The notes: generated by a model from the letters alone, not told the origin. A stretch of DNA of 64,000 nt from Fischerella sp. CENA71 (GCA_024239075.1 JANBVI010000043.1:1-64000), one strand, 5' to 3'; positions 1-9,767 are shown, numbered from the stretch's first letter. Made by a program: numbers and translations.

Positions 1-2
1 TT

Positions 3-353
3 GCGATCGATAGATTTACAGGTGGAGCTTTGCATGGTGCGTTGTTCAACGAGCAACCTGTTTTTGGAAATGATGAAACAAGTTTAGTCATTACACTAGA
101 ATTGCGTCAACCAAAGCATTATGAAATTGGGTTACTACTTTTATTGCTCAAAGATTTATGGACTGGTGATTTACCTGTAGGTGGAACCAGTAGTATTGGA
201 AGGGGAAGGTTGCAGGGAAAACACGCAACTATTGAGTTTGACAAGAAAACTTGGGTAATTGAACAAAAGTCCGTAAATGAACATTTATTAATAGATAATG
301 CTGAAGATTTAGAAACATTTGTTGCTGCTTTACATCAGGAGGTAACTGCTTGA
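3..353 (+). CDS. Cas7-like RAMP protein, 3' end only (type III CRISPR-Cas)
   Basis: The frame is already open at the left edge, so only about the last 116 residues are present. The first codons read DRFTGGALHGALFNE, a motif typical of Csm3/Cmr4-like Cas7 RAMP subunits, and a glycine-rich loop GGTSSIGRGRLQG follows near the C-terminus, as in RAMP folds. Such subunits form the crRNA-binding backbone of type III effector complexes. The stop overlaps the TTG start of the next gene by four bases (TTGA), so the two are probably translationally coupled in one operon that begins upstream of the window. The assignment to a RAMP subunit is firm; the exact subtype is inferred from the neighbours. Confidence 0.8.
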   Translation, partial: AIDRFTGGALHGALFNEQPVFGNDETSLVITLELRQPKHYEIGLLLLLLKDLWTGDLPVGGTSSIGRGRLQGKHATIEFDKKTWVIEQKSVNEHLLIDNAEDLETFVAALHQEVTA

Positions 354-934
354 ATAAGCCAAATTGTGAACATTTAAAACTTCCAGCTAATTTTGACATG
401 AAAATATGGTTGGAAGCACAAGCGAGTCAATATAAATTAAAGTTTTTATTAGCACATGCTGAGGATGGAATAATTTGGGGTAAATTTCAAGATGGAAATT
501 TAATAACAGCAGATAGTGTATTTTCTCAATTTGCCAAATTACGTAAATTAACATTACAGCAATGTCGGATTTTTGGTGAAAATTCTGAAGTGATGCTTTG
601 GAAAACTGATGAGGATTTTAAAGCGCGTCTTATTCAAGATGAAAAAAGCACAGAATTTATTCCTGAAAATCAGATTCTTTGGGGTACACAAGCAGAAAAA
701 ATTTGTGAGGGTTTTACTTTAGTATCGGATGGTTCACAAGGTTTGTGTCATGCTGTACCTTTAGCTGATATTAATTTTGATGCCAAACAAAAATTATATC
801 GTCCATTGCGTTTGTGTGTTCGTCACTATATTAATTATGACGAAGAAACTGGTTTAGCTCGTATTTATTTAAGTCGATTAGTTAATCTTACTACGGAAAA
901 GGAGTTAGCGAATGCTTCCCAGACATCTAAATAA
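350..934 (+). CDS. csx19: Csx19-like CRISPR-associated protein (TIGR03984-type)
   Basis: A 194-residue protein with a TTG start overlapping the preceding stop. It resembles the TIGR03984/Csx19 group found in type III-D CRISPR loci: an acidic N-terminal half with LLAHAEDGIIWGKF and a C-terminal stretch RPLRLCVRHYINYDEETGLARIYLSRL. I recognise it from composition, size and position between two RAMP genes; no catalytic residues are known to me for this family. Its end overlaps the following RAMP gene by 23 bases. It is likely a structural or accessory part of the effector complex. The alternative is an unrelated Csx protein. Confidence 0.65.
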   Translation: MNKPNCEHLKLPANFDMKIWLEAQASQYKLKFLLAHAEDGIIWGKFQDGNLITADSVFSQFAKLRKLTLQQCRIFGENSEVMLWKTDEDFKARLIQDEKSTEFIPENQILWGTQAEKICEGFTLVSDGSQGLCHAVPLADINFDAKQKLYRPLRLCVRHYINYDEETGLARIYLSRLVNLTTEKELANASQTSK

Positions 935-3251
935 TGTACCAGATAATAAAAAAGCAAGAGCACCTTATAATTTCGTAGAGTTACCAAATGATATTGTTGA
1001 GGTTAAAGCTGAATCTCTACCTCAGCATAATGTTTATTATCCGGAATCAGAGAATCGATATACAGGTCGGATTAAATGCACACTGACAACTGAATCACCT
1101 TTATATATTCGTTGCGGATTAACTAAAGAAGAATTTGCATCTGGTGCTGAATCAAAAAATTTACCTGATTTTTTCTATACTCAACCAGAATTTAAAGATT
1201 TAAAGCCTGTGATTCCTGGTAGTACTTTGCGAGGAATGACTAGAAGCCTGATTGAAATTATCAGTTTTAGTAAATTTACAAAAGTTACCAATAGAAAACC
1301 TTTTTATCGTTCTTTAGGAGATAAAGCTCTAAAAGAAATATATGCTTCTAACTTTATTCAAGAATCAGAAGCAACACATCCTAATAATTCAAGTAAAAAA
1401 ATTCCTTGCTATCGCTCTAAAGTTCGTGCTGGATTTCTAAAAATGAAAAATAATAATTATACAATAGAAGAATGTAATTATGGGCGTATTGATAGAAGTC
1501 CTAGTAACAAAGTTATTCCGAATTTAGTAAATAAACCAAACCTTCCCAATAAACCGCTTTACCAGGGTGCTGGTGCAGGAAAAACGCCAAGTTGGGACTA
1601 TCAAAATAAAACTATTTATGTCCAAATAGACTCAAAAGAGATAAAATATTTTTTTGCGCGTAAAGTAAATAGCAACGGCAAACAACGTCATCCAGACCTT
1701 TATTTATGCTTTCGTAAAGTACATCAAGCTAGTTATGAAAAAACTACAGGATTTTTACCAGGAAAATTAGTGATTACTGGTGATATGCAACATAAACATC
1801 TAGAATTTGTATTCTTAGATGAAAAACTGAAGGAATACCAAGTAAATGAAGAAATTATTAGGCGTTTTCATGATGATGATCAAATAACAAAGTGGCAGGA
1901 AGATGCTTTTCCAAAAGATAAACCTAATCAGAGCCGTGAAAAGAATGGATACCTTCAAGATGGCGAACCTGTATTTTTCCTATTAAATGAAGATGGAGAA
2001 AGTATCCATTTTTTAGGTCGAGCGCAAATGTTTCGTTTACCTTATGATTTATCTCCTTATGATTTAATTCCGGATAATTTATGTGATGCTTCTGTAACTG
2101 ATATTGCTGAAGCTATTTTTGGCTATGTTGATGGACAAAATAGAGATAAAGCTCACGCAGGAAGAGTTTTTTTTAGTGATGCAATTTGTAACCAACCTGG
2201 AAATGTTTGGTATCAGGGAAATTTTGAGAAGACGCTAACGCCCAAAATATTGGGTAGCCCAAAATCTACAACATTTCAAAATTATTTAGTTCAAACTAGC
2301 ACTCAAAGAGAAGAACTCAAGCACTATTCACCCCAAAGTGACAAAGATAAAACTACTATTCGCGGTCATAAACTATATTGGCATAAGGGAAGTAATCCTG
2401 ATATTGAACATCCAGATGGTGATAGTGCTACAGGAACTCAAATCACTAAAATTAAACCTATTAAACCAGGTGTTGCATTTAAATTTAATATCCATTTTGA
2501 AAACCTCAGCGATATTGAATTAGGTGCAATTTTATGGATATTAAAAATAGCAGCAGACCCTAAATATTGTCTATCGTTGGGTATGGGGAAGCCTTTGGGT
2601 ATGGGTGCTGTTAAAATTGAACATCAGGTTTTGTTAAATACTCGTCAAGAACGTTACTCACAATTATTTAATGGTAATCAGTGGTTAACTGGAGAAGAAA
2701 ATCAGAGCAATACTGCATCAAAATCTGAAGATTGTATCAATGTTTTTGAGAAATATATTACTGATAATCTTCATCCTGATGACCATCCAGAAGGATACAA
2801 TGCCATCAAGTTAGACGAAATACCTCGGATTCAGATGCTTTTGTTGATGTTGCGGTGCGATAACCAACCATCAGCAGATGATACTCGTTACATGACTATT
2901 GAGCCTAATGAATATAAAGAAAGACCTGTTTTACCTACACCATTTCAAGTAATGGGCGTTCCAGAACAAGATAAACGAAGGTTTCAGAGTAATAGTAATG
3001 CAAATTTACCAAAACTCCAAAAAAATATTCAAGCTAAATTATCTCAGAAATTTGTAGAAGGTCAAATTTTAGATGCAAAAGTTTCTAATATCAAGGGAGT
3101 TGAAGTCACCTATCAATTACTAGATGGAACGAAAAAAACCACAAAAGAGCATAAAAAAGCGGCTTTTTTGGAAGAAGGACAAGATGTCAAAGTCAGAATT
3201 ACTGCTTTAAAGGATGACGGTAGCATCAAAAATGTCAAATATTATGAGTAA
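912..3251 (+). CDS. Large RAMP-superfamily CRISPR protein (TIGR03986-type)
   Basis: A 779-residue protein with two RAMP-style glycine-rich segments: PGSTLRGMTRSLIEI around residues 100-115 and LGMGKPLGMGAVKI around residues 555-570. This arrangement, the length and the Csx19-like neighbour fit the TIGR03986 family of type III-D systems, thought to be a Cas7-like backbone or crRNA-binding subunit. The last 70 residues (VEGQILDAKVSNIKGVEVTY onward) look like a small OB/S1-like nucleic-acid-binding tail; that is inference from pattern only. It overlaps the gene before by 23 bases and the helicase after by 8 bases (ATGAGTAA). The protein appears intact. Confidence 0.75.
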   Translation: MLPRHLNNVPDNKKARAPYNFVELPNDIVEVKAESLPQHNVYYPESENRYTGRIKCTLTTESPLYIRCGLTKEEFASGAESKNLPDFFYTQPEFKDLKPVIPGSTLRGMTRSLIEIISFSKFTKVTNRKPFYRSLGDKALKEIYASNFIQESEATHPNNSSKKIPCYRSKVRAGFLKMKNNNYTIEECNYGRIDRSPSNKVIPNLVNKPNLPNKPLYQGAGAGKTPSWDYQNKTIYVQIDSKEIKYFFARKVNSNGKQRHPDLYLCFRKVHQASYEKTTGFLPGKLVITGDMQHKHLEFVFLDEKLKEYQVNEEIIRRFHDDDQITKWQEDAFPKDKPNQSREKNGYLQDGEPVFFLLNEDGESIHFLGRAQMFRLPYDLSPYDLIPDNLCDASVTDIAEAIFGYVDGQNRDKAHAGRVFFSDAICNQPGNVWYQGNFEKTLTPKILGSPKSTTFQNYLVQTSTQREELKHYSPQSDKDKTTIRGHKLYWHKGSNPDIEHPDGDSATGTQITKIKPIKPGVAFKFNIHFENLSDIELGAILWILKIAADPKYCLSLGMGKPLGMGAVKIEHQVLLNTRQERYSQLFNGNQWLTGEENQSNTASKSEDCINVFEKYITDNLHPDDHPEGYNAIKLDEIPRIQMLLLMLRCDNQPSADDTRYMTIEPNEYKERPVLPTPFQVMGVPEQDKRRFQSNSNANLPKLQKNIQAKLSQKFVEGQILDAKVSNIKGVEVTYQLLDGTKKTTKEHKKAAFLEEGQDVKVRITALKDDGSIKNVKYYE

Positions 3252-4942
3252 CGCAACTCAAATTACGATCCCCCACCTCTTCCACACCCTCACTACCCAT
3301 CATCCCTACAACTTCCAAACCCAAGCGATCGCACGCCTTATCAATCATGAAGATACAATCCTGCGCGCACCCACGGGTTCGGGGAAAACTGAAACCGCGA
3401 TCGCACCTTTTTTATTCGCCAAAACCCTGAATCTCGATTTTCCCAATAAGCTGATCTATGTTGTACCTCTGCGTACCCTGGCAAATAGTTTGCGTCAAAG
3501 AGTAGAGGGATTAATTGTTAACTGGAAAAGGCTTTATCCTTCATCTGGTGACTTGGTAGTGACTTTACAAACGGGGGAAACCCCTGAAGATCCTCGTTTT
3601 GAGGGTGATATTATTTTCTGTACAATTGACCAGTTGTTGAGCAGCTTTTTAAATATTCCCTACTCTGTGGGTCGTGGTTCTGCAAATGTGAATGCAGGAG
3701 TAGTGTTTGCGTCTTATTTGGTGTTTGATGAATTACATTTACTCGACCCAGAACGGTCTTTTGCTACTGTTTTAAAGGTGTTGCAACAAGTTAAAGGAAT
3801 TTCACCTTGTTTATTAATGACTGCAACGCTAACAGATGAGATTGCAAGCCAAATTCAAAAGATAATTGCAGAGTAAATATCAAATTTATCTTTATATAAT
3901 GGAAATTATTCGCGTTGAAGACTCTGATTTAAAAGCAATTGAAGCTAATCGCTGTCGAGTTTTTCGTGCTATGTCGCTACCTCTGAGCGCACAAGTTATT
4001 TGGGATGGTATTTATGCAAAGCAACGGCAGCGAGTTATTATTATTTGTAATACTGTTTCTCAAGCACAAGGAATTTATCGTGATTTGTCAAGTTTAAATC
4101 ACGAATGTGAGTTAAGTATTACCCTACTACACGCAAGGTTTTTACCTGAACATCGTGCTAAAAAAGAAAAATATTTAACACATATATTTGCTGAAAACTG
4201 GCGAGATAACAATGATAAAACTTGTCAAGTTTTGATTGCTACTCAGGTAATTGAAGCGGGAATTAATATTACTTGTGAAGTTTTGCATACTCAACTTTGT
4301 CCGATGAATTCTCTGTTACAACGTGCTGGACGTTGTGCAAGGTTTTCAGGGGAAAGTGGCGAGGTTTTTGTCTATAGGAAAGTGGAAGTCAATCAAGAGA
4401 ATCAGGAATTAGCTAATACTGATTTATTTGAATGGGAAAATTCGGCTGATTTGTCTATAGATGCTTCCGTTGAGAGTCTAAATTCTGAAAATATTGAGAC
4501 AAAGAAATCAAAAGAAAGTTTTTTACCTTATCAAAAAGAAATATGTGAGTTGACTTGGCAAGTTTTACAAGCACATACAGAATCGGAAAATGTGAGTCAT
4601 CACGTTGGTTTTAGAATTGAAGAAGAATGGATTAATCTAGTTCATGCTGAGGAAGATTTGCTGACTCTAAAACGTAGAAATAACAGCCAGATGGAGTTTG
4701 AAAGAAGATTTGCTGATGCTGTTTTTAGAGGAGACGAATCTGCGGCGAGCGATTTGATTCGTAAGGTAGATAATCGCAGTATTTTTACTTGGGAAGAGCC
4801 TGGTTTAATTGATTGCGATGATGAGCAAGAAATCGATATACAAAAGTTACTACCTTTTTCTGTTCCGGTTTCTACTATTTGCAAAGCTTGGCGAGATTTT
4901 CAAGAGAGTTTAGCTTTTGGGGATGATTGCAATCTCGATTGA
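3244..4942 (+). pseudogene. cas3: Cas3-type DEAD/DExH helicase, frameshifted and 3'-truncated
   Basis: Two consecutive frames encode one SF2 helicase. The first (ATG at 3244, stop at 3876) holds motif I APTGSGKTETA, motif II FDELHLLD and motif III LLMTATL. The second frame continues from about 3877 with motif IV-VI elements, including TQVIEAGINI and LLQRAGRCARF. Skipping one base near GAG-TAA at 3871-3876 would join them, so a single-base insertion is likely. The second frame ends at 4942 after [15 protein letters not shown], where the DNA switches into histidine-kinase sequence, so the C-terminal part normal for Cas3-like proteins is missing. In type III loci such helicases are accessory; here it is very probably dead. 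A real two-protein arrangement is less likely because the split falls inside the helicase core. Confidence 0.8.
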
Positions 4943-6446
4943 AAATGCGACTCTCTATACTCAGTTAGAACAAAAAGTGGAGCAGCGCACTGCTGAACTT
5001 GCTTTGGCTACAGAGCAAGCGCAAGTTGCAAATCAAGCCAAAAGCACTTTCCTGGCAAATATGAGCCATGAACTGCGTACTCCCCTGAATACAATTCTCG
5101 GCTTTTCCCAATTGCTGGCTCGCTCACATGAGTTGTCTGATCAATCGCAAGAATATATAGAAATTATTAACCGCAGTGGCGAATACTTACTGACTTTAAT
5201 CAACCAAGTTCTAGAATTATCCAAAATTGAGGCGGGACGTATAACACTCAACTGTGGGTCTTTTAACCTACATCGCCTGTTGAGTGAATTGGAAAATATG
5301 TTTCAACTCAAGGCTCATGATAAGGGGTTGCACTTAGGTTTTGAGTTGACACAACAAGTACCACAAGTTGTCTGCACAGATGAAGTGAAACTGCGGCAAG
5401 TATTGATTAATCTGCTCTCAAACGCTATTAAGTTTACTTGTTCAGGTGGTGTATCAGTCAAAGTATCAGTTTTGTCAGATGAATTATTACTAGCAGAAGA
5501 TAACCCACAACAAAAAATCCACTTTGAAGTTAGAGATACTGGTGCTGGTATTGCTTCCCATGAGTTGGAACAACTGTTTGAAGCTTTTGTACAAACCAAA
5601 ACTGGGACTCAATCACAACAAGGGACGGGTTTAGGATTAGCTATCGCTCGCGAGTTTGTACAATTGATGGGGGGCGACATCAGTGTTAGTTCTTCTGTAG
5701 GATATGGCAGTATTTTCAAGTTTGATATTTGCATTGCTCGTATTGAAACTCCCCAAACTGAAAATCTACAACCTCTTCGCCGTGTCTTGGCTCTACAACC
5801 AAATCAACCAAACTATCGTATGCTGATTGTAGACGACCATCCAGAAGGTCGCCAATTACTAATGACACTACTTTCTAGAGTGGGCTTTGAACTACAACAA
5901 GCAACTGATGGTCAACAAGCAATTGAAATTTGGGAAAACTTCTCACCGCACTTAATTTTTATGGATATGCGGCTACCAGTACTCGATGGACGTGAAGCCA
6001 CTAAACGTATTAAAGCCACTACTGTTGGTCAAACGACTAAGATTGTGGCTGTGACTGCCTCGTCTTTAGAGTCAGAGCGAACTATGATCATGGCTGCTGG
6101 TTGTGATGACTATATCCGTAAACCGTTCAAAGAAACTGATATCTTTGATACTATCAGTAAACATTTTAATGTACGCTATATCTACGATGAACCTGTTAAT
6201 ACACCACAGGTGACTAAAACCGAACCAGATATGATTACTCCTGCTGACTTAAGTGTCCTGGATGCTGATTTAGTTCAACAATTGCACCAAGCTGCTCTGA
6301 GGGTGGATGCAAAATTACTTCATCAGTTGATTGATCAAATTTTGGAATCCCGCGCTGATATCGCCTCAAGCCTTATTTATCTGGTTGATAACTTTTGTTT
6401 TGAAGAAATTATCACTTTAACTCAACCACACGAGCGCCAACCATGA
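4917..6446 (+). CDS. Hybrid histidine kinase lacking its sensor end (HisKA-HATPase-REC)
   Basis: 509 residues: coiled linker [11 protein letters not shown], HisKA with MSHELRTP (His51), HATPase_c with N, G1 (DTGAGI) and G2 (GTGLGLAI) boxes, and a REC domain with phospho-acceptor Asp350 in [14 protein letters not shown]. The last 60 residues ([19 protein letters not shown]) match the tail of the kinase at 11534-15088, so the two are paralogues. The frame opens only at 4914, and the first residues ([15 protein letters not shown]) are normally the end of a GAF domain. The sensor half and any promoter are therefore gone, replaced by cas3. Start is TTG 4917 or ATG 4923. It may be expressed from the CRISPR transcript as an input-less kinase, or be decaying. 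Confidence 0.85.
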   Translation: MGMIAISIENATLYTQLEQKVEQRTAELALATEQAQVANQAKSTFLANMSHELRTPLNTILGFSQLLARSHELSDQSQEYIEIINRSGEYLLTLINQVLELSKIEAGRITLNCGSFNLHRLLSELENMFQLKAHDKGLHLGFELTQQVPQVVCTDEVKLRQVLINLLSNAIKFTCSGGVSVKVSVLSDELLLAEDNPQQKIHFEVRDTGAGIASHELEQLFEAFVQTKTGTQSQQGTGLGLAIAREFVQLMGGDISVSSSVGYGSIFKFDICIARIETPQTENLQPLRRVLALQPNQPNYRMLIVDDHPEGRQLLMTLLSRVGFELQQATDGQQAIEIWENFSPHLIFMDMRLPVLDGREATKRIKATTVGQTTKIVAVTASSLESERTMIMAAGCDDYIRKPFKETDIFDTISKHFNVRYIYDEPVNTPQVTKTEPDMITPADLSVLDADLVQQLHQAALRVDAKLLHQLIDQILESRADIASSLIYLVDNFCFEEIITLTQPHERQP

Positions 6447-6580
6447 CGTTTAGAAAACTACTGAGACAATCTACTGTTTCTCCGTTTTCTCTGGTTTTCT
6501 TTCCTAGCAGCTATGACCGATACCAAAAAATATAAAAAAAGTGCTATTGGTAATCCAGAAGGACCAGTGATCAGGAAAAA

Positions 6581-6778
6581 CTAATGCATCCCAAACATTT
6601 GATTAACTAGGCTACATCTTGGTGCTGAGTTTGGGTAACCACAATGAAAAAATAAAACGTCTAACACTTCCCCAACAATAGCAATAAATACAGGCGTAAA
6701 GCTATATATAATTGCAATACCAAGTAGTACACGAAGAAAACGCTCAATTTTGCTAAATTGACGGCTTCTTTTGGGCAT
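6581..6778 (-). CDS. Small membrane protein, unknown function
   Basis: 65 residues with a basic N-terminus (MPKRSRQFSKIERFLR) followed by one or two hydrophobic helices (VLLGIAIIYSFTPVFIAIVGEVL) and a cysteine-containing tail. The start of the hydrophobic part (IERFLRVLLGIAIIYS) recalls DUF2892/YgaP-like small membrane proteins, but the match is by eye only. It lies alone between the kinase and the DUF3598-like gene, both more than 45 bases away. No function can be assigned. Confidence 0.4.
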   Translation of the reverse strand: MPKRSRQFSKIERFLRVLLGIAIIYSFTPVFIAIVGEVLDVLFFHCGYPNSAPRCSLVNQMFGMH

Positions 6779-6824
6779 AGGGTATTTCTTTTTATTTTTT
6801 ACTTTTATCTTTTTACTTTTTAAG

Positions 6825-7607
6825 TTAGATATTCTGTTGCAAAGTTGCAGAGATTAGTAATGTAAACACACCAACGGCATTATATTGAGCTGTAAGATAT
6901 TTCAATTGATGGTCTACTGTTCGTTGAAGAGCAGCTATCTGAATTGGTTGCTCAATATTAACCCTCTCAGGAAACATTATAATCATGCCTCCGGCAAGCG
7001 AAATCATCTTATCGCCACTGATTTGTGAGAAGGATATTTGAATATCTTCTTCAGGTGAAACGGTTAAATCAGGAGCTATCGAGAGTTTTTTTCCGACCCA
7101 ATTACCCGAAATTTCTGAGGATTGTAAACTGGCTAATTCATCAGAGAAACAACCCAGATGTTCTCGAATGTGTACAATTCGATTTAGCTTACCGTTTTCT
7201 CCATAGATAATCGCAGCACTCGATCGCCAATTATGATCCCTAAAAAAGAATTCTACACCAAAAGGTTTTCCGGGGATGAATTTCTGCGAAATCCAAGCCG
7301 TTGCACCTGCTCCAAACGACAACGCTCGCATTAAGGACATAGCAGGATGAATAACTCCATCAGGCTGATTACAAGTTTCTCGATCAATTTGCCAGGTTTT
7401 CTCCTCAATATTCTCATTTGCATCAAAATAGCGATTGATATGAGTAATGACTGTGTTGTCTGAATTTGATCGAAAACTTCTGATTGCTTGCTGGGTTTTC
7501 ATCACTTCTTGGTTTGGGGAATACACCGTCCAGCATCCATACCAAGCAGTCTCATCAATCGTATACTCACCAAATAGGTTGTTCCAGTTCTTTTCTAGAG
7601 CATTCAT
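6825..7607 (-). CDS. DUF3598-like cyanobacterial protein
   Basis: 260 residues, no signal peptide or membrane segment. The pattern of a Trp-rich N-terminus (NWNNLFGEYTI, WYGCWTVYSP), alternating strands such as AAIIYGENGKLNRIVHIRE and a hydrophobic C-terminal end resembles the lipocalin/calycin-like DUF3598 family known mainly from cyanobacteria, whose role is unknown. The assignment is by general appearance, not by a diagnostic motif. It is monocistronic, transcribed away from the peptidoglycan-binding gene upstream. Confidence 0.55.
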   Translation of the reverse strand: MNALEKNWNNLFGEYTIDETAWYGCWTVYSPNQEVMKTQQAIRSFRSNSDNTVITHINRYFDANENIEEKTWQIDRETCNQPDGVIHPAMSLMRALSFGAGATAWISQKFIPGKPFGVEFFFRDHNWRSSAAIIYGENGKLNRIVHIREHLGCFSDELASLQSSEISGNWVGKKLSIAPDLTVSPEEDIQISFSQISGDKMISLAGGMIIMFPERVNIEQPIQIAALQRTVDHQLKYLTAQYNAVGVFTLLISATLQQNI

Positions 7608-7691
7608 GAGGTTACTTCCTCTCGTCTTAACGGTTATAAGAGAGATGCGATCGCATCCCCCTCGCTTAAGAGTTTATGCAAAATTACTTAA

Positions 7692-7940
7692 TTAACAAAC
7701 ATTTAATTTCCGCCAAGTTTGTTCACCAACAATTCCATCACATCTCAAACCATAGTGACTTTGGAAAAGTTTAACAGACCTTTCGGTATCATTCTCGAAA
7801 ATTCCATCAATTTTTGTATCAAAACCATAACCAGTCAATTTGTTTTGCAGAAGTCTGACGTTTGCACCTCTAGCACCTTTTTGTATTTTCAAAGGACAAA
7901 CAGCTAGAGTTTGATTTGAGGACTGAGATTCTAATTCCAC
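7692..7940 (-). CDS. Single-domain peptidoglycan-binding protein (PG_binding_1)
   Basis: 82 residues, almost all one PG_binding_1 domain: LQKGARGANVRLLQNKL-type start (here IQKGARGANVRLLQNKL), the loop IDGIFENDTERSVKLFQ and the end CDGIVGEQTWRKL. This three-helix fold binds peptidoglycan. There is no signal peptide, so export is either non-classical or absent. The AGGAGA ribosome site lies 13 bases before ATG 7940. It is one of five units in the window driven by the shared promoter element (copy at 8048-8122), and its divergent neighbour at 8493 is the same domain type under the same element. Confidence 0.85.
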   Translation of the reverse strand: MELESQSSNQTLAVCPLKIQKGARGANVRLLQNKLTGYGFDTKIDGIFENDTERSVKLFQSHYGLRCDGIVGEQTWRKLNVC

Positions 7941-8047
7941 TGTTGATTTCTCCTGATTTTTTTAGTTTGTTAGCTTTGTTTCTAATTCCTCATAAGTGTT
8001 AATTAAATTACCTTATAAGCTTAGAATTGAGCTTGTTTATGTGAAGT

Positions 8048-8122
8048 TAGTTCTCAATTTATTCCTAAGCAGCATTGCTTCACATCTACTAAATGTCATC
8101 TCCACACCATTACATTTGTCAT
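8048..8122 (-). promoter_or_regulatory. Shared promoter element, copy 1 (for 7692-7940)
   Basis: Read on the minus strand: ATGACAAATGTAATGGT, six variable bases, ATGACATTTAGTAGATGTG, then 19 bases, then TAAATTGAGAACTA. The same layout with identical spacing occurs at four other places (8370, 16619, 17794, 20256), always pointing at a nearby gene. TAAATT (8056-8061) is 116 bases from the start codon and could be the -10 box; no good -35 is visible, which suits an activator-dependent promoter. Confidence 0.75.
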
Positions 8123-8369
8123 CTGGTAAGCAATGTAATTGTTTGAGATGAGATAATTAGCTAACTATCTAACAATGACTCTAGTGTGTAGATACATCTG
8201 GTCTCAATACGGATCAATTAGCACTCTTTGTGTCTTAGTGTATTGGTGGTTTAAAAATTAGCCTTTTCACCACAAAAATAGCATCATCAATTGAGTATAT
8301 AAATCTAATTTTTGCCGAAATTTGCTAACTATTACTTTTTTAATATAAATAAAACTTAATTATTAACTC

Positions 8370-8444
8370 ATGACAAATGTAATGGTATAAAGATGACATT
8401 TATTAGATGTGAGCAAGTATTTATTTTAGATAAATTAAAGCTAT
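8370..8444 (+). promoter_or_regulatory. Shared promoter element, copy 2 (for 8493-8744)
   Basis: Plus-strand copy: ATGACAAATGTAATGGT at 8370, then ATGACATTTATTAGATGTG, 19 bases, TAAATT at 8431-8436. The ATGACA half-elements are 23 bp apart as in the other copies, and TAAATT is 57 bases before the start codon. It stands back to back with copy 1. The rest of 7941-8492 is AT-rich with no other gene that I can support. Confidence 0.78.
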
Positions 8445-8492
8445 CAAATTCATCAAACCTCAAATTCAATAATGTTCAAGGAGAAATAAATT

Positions 8493-8744
8493 ATGCAAGC
8501 TAATCAACAACCAACAACTCAAGCTACAGTCAGTATACCCACTGTGCGTAGAGGTGATAAAGGCACTGCTACTGAGATTGTACAAAGACTTCTCAAGTAC
8601 GTTCATGGTAACCCTATTACTATTGACAGTGATTTTGGTTCGCAAACCGAAAGTGCTGTTAAAGATTTCCAAAGCTTCAGAGCTATACCTGTTACAGGAG
8701 TTGTGAATTTAGAAACTTGGAAAGCGTTGGCTACTCAAGACTAA
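8493..8744 (+). CDS. Single-domain peptidoglycan-binding protein (PG_binding_1)
   Basis: 83 residues: a short polar N-terminus (MQANQQPTTQATVSIPTV) then one PG_binding_1 domain (RRGDKGTATEIVQRLLKYV, DSDFGSQTESAVKDFQ, VTGVVNLETWKAL). The ribosome site AAGGAGA sits just upstream of ATG 8493. No signal peptide. It shares domain type and promoter element with the divergent gene at 7692-7940, so the pair is probably co-induced. A hairpin at 8760-8778 closes the unit. Confidence 0.87.
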   Translation: MQANQQPTTQATVSIPTVRRGDKGTATEIVQRLLKYVHGNPITIDSDFGSQTESAVKDFQSFRAIPVTGVVNLETWKALATQD

Positions 8745-8759
8745 TCGCTATTTGCGCTC

Positions 8760-8778
8760 AGGTGGGATAATCCCACCT
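8760..8778 (+). terminator. Hairpin terminator after the PG-binding gene
   Basis: The 19-base palindrome AGGTGGGATAATCCCACCT begins 15 bases after the stop of 8493-8744 and is followed by a T-rich stretch (TATTTACTT). It fits an intrinsic terminator, though the T run is interrupted. Confidence 0.6.
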
Positions 8779-8842
8779 TATTTACTTAAATTGAGCCAAA
8801 AAATCAAATTTCCATACTATTTATCATACTAGGACAAATAAC

Positions 8843-9235
8843 ATGATTCGCAAGGTTTTAGTATTAGCAACATTACCATTAATAGCAACTTCTTTTATCT
8901 CTCCAGATACTAGATCAGCTGCGGCACAACCAACTAGAGAAAGTAGTTGTCCGAAAAATAATCCCAGTGAATTTGTTTACGCCTATACCCAAAATTATCA
9001 TGTTTATATCTGCGGTAGAGAGCTTCCTAATGTTTACGTTGCTATAGCTAAGAAAAACAGTCGTAGAATTACTCTACCCCTTCATCGAACCAAAGATAAT
9101 TACACTTGTGTTGCAATTAACCAAGCTTATCCTAATACTTATCGTTACGTTCTCACTCCTGCTGAACTAAGAATTACTAAAAATGGTAGAACAATTGTTA
9201 GCGAAAAAGCTACATGGATTATGGATGACTTTTAA
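8843..9235 (+). CDS. Small exported protein, unknown function
   Basis: 130 residues with a clear Sec signal peptide (MIRKVLVLATLPLIATSFIS, cleavage likely after a nearby AAA/AAAQ). The mature part is about 100 residues, has three cysteines (SSCPKN, VYICGR, YTCVAI) and alternating strand-like segments ending ATWIMDDF. I do not recognise the family. It is followed by two more small exported proteins (9414 and 9833) on the same strand, each with its own gap, suggesting a neighbourhood of secreted proteins next to the peptidoglycan-binding pair. Confidence 0.7.
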   Translation: MIRKVLVLATLPLIATSFISPDTRSAAAQPTRESSCPKNNPSEFVYAYTQNYHVYICGRELPNVYVAIAKKNSRRITLPLHRTKDNYTCVAINQAYPNTYRYVLTPAELRITKNGRTIVSEKATWIMDDF

Positions 9236-9413
9236 AGGTATTGTGTCAAGACTTACGTATTGATAAAATATCACAAATATAGATTTCTGATAAATCAAAG
9301 TAGAAATGAATTTTTAATAGCTGGGGAATATATATAAGGCTACAAAAACTGAAATGCCGATTATGCACTGGCTTAACCAAACTGAAACTATTGACTATTT
9401 AGAAGTAGAGAAA

Positions 9414-9767
9414 ATGATGAAGAAGTTTATGATTTCAATTAGTGCGGGTATGGCGATCGCCGCCACTGCATTGTTTCCTAAAACAGCCCAAGCACATGTT
9501 GGTTGGAAGCACACCTACTACTGTGGTGGATACACTGTTACATTGAATGAATATGCTCAAGAGCAATATTCCTACAATGCTCGTAGTCGTAACGGCAACT
9601 TATTTCTCGACAATGGAAATTCGCGCAACAGTGGAAACTCTTGGATTTACAGTTTCAACAATGCCAATACAACTTATGAAATAGAAGACCCTTGGAGTCG
9701 TCGAACCGCTTATCTTAGTGTTCTTCAAGATGAGCAGACCATCCTTAAGCGGAGTTGTCAAAAGTAA
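9414..9767 (+). CDS. Small exported protein, unknown function
   Basis: Start chosen at ATG 9414 (MMKKFMISISAGMAIAATAL) because a classical signal peptide begins there, ending at TAQA; the in-frame ATG about 60 bases further upstream would put a polar 20-residue stretch ahead of it. The mature protein is about 90 residues, rich in Tyr, Asn and Ser, with two cysteines (YYCGGY and SCQK). No family recognised. It lies between two other exported proteins. Confidence 0.65.
   Translation: MMKKFMISISAGMAIAATALFPKTAQAHVGWKHTYYCGGYTVTLNEYAQEQYSYNARSRNGNLFLDNGNSRNSGNSWIYSFNNANTTYEIEDPWSRRTAYLSVLQDEQTILKRSCQK

Noticed and set aside
3866-3880. Programmed +1 frameshift at the TAA in the Cas3-like helicase
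   Set aside because: No prfB-like slippery or stimulatory context; the gene is also truncated, so a simple inactivating indel is more likely.
6444-6582. Short frames after the first kinase (MTFRKLLRQ and MTDTKKYKK)
   Set aside because: Only 30 and 23 codons, no clear ribosome site for the second and no homology that I can claim.
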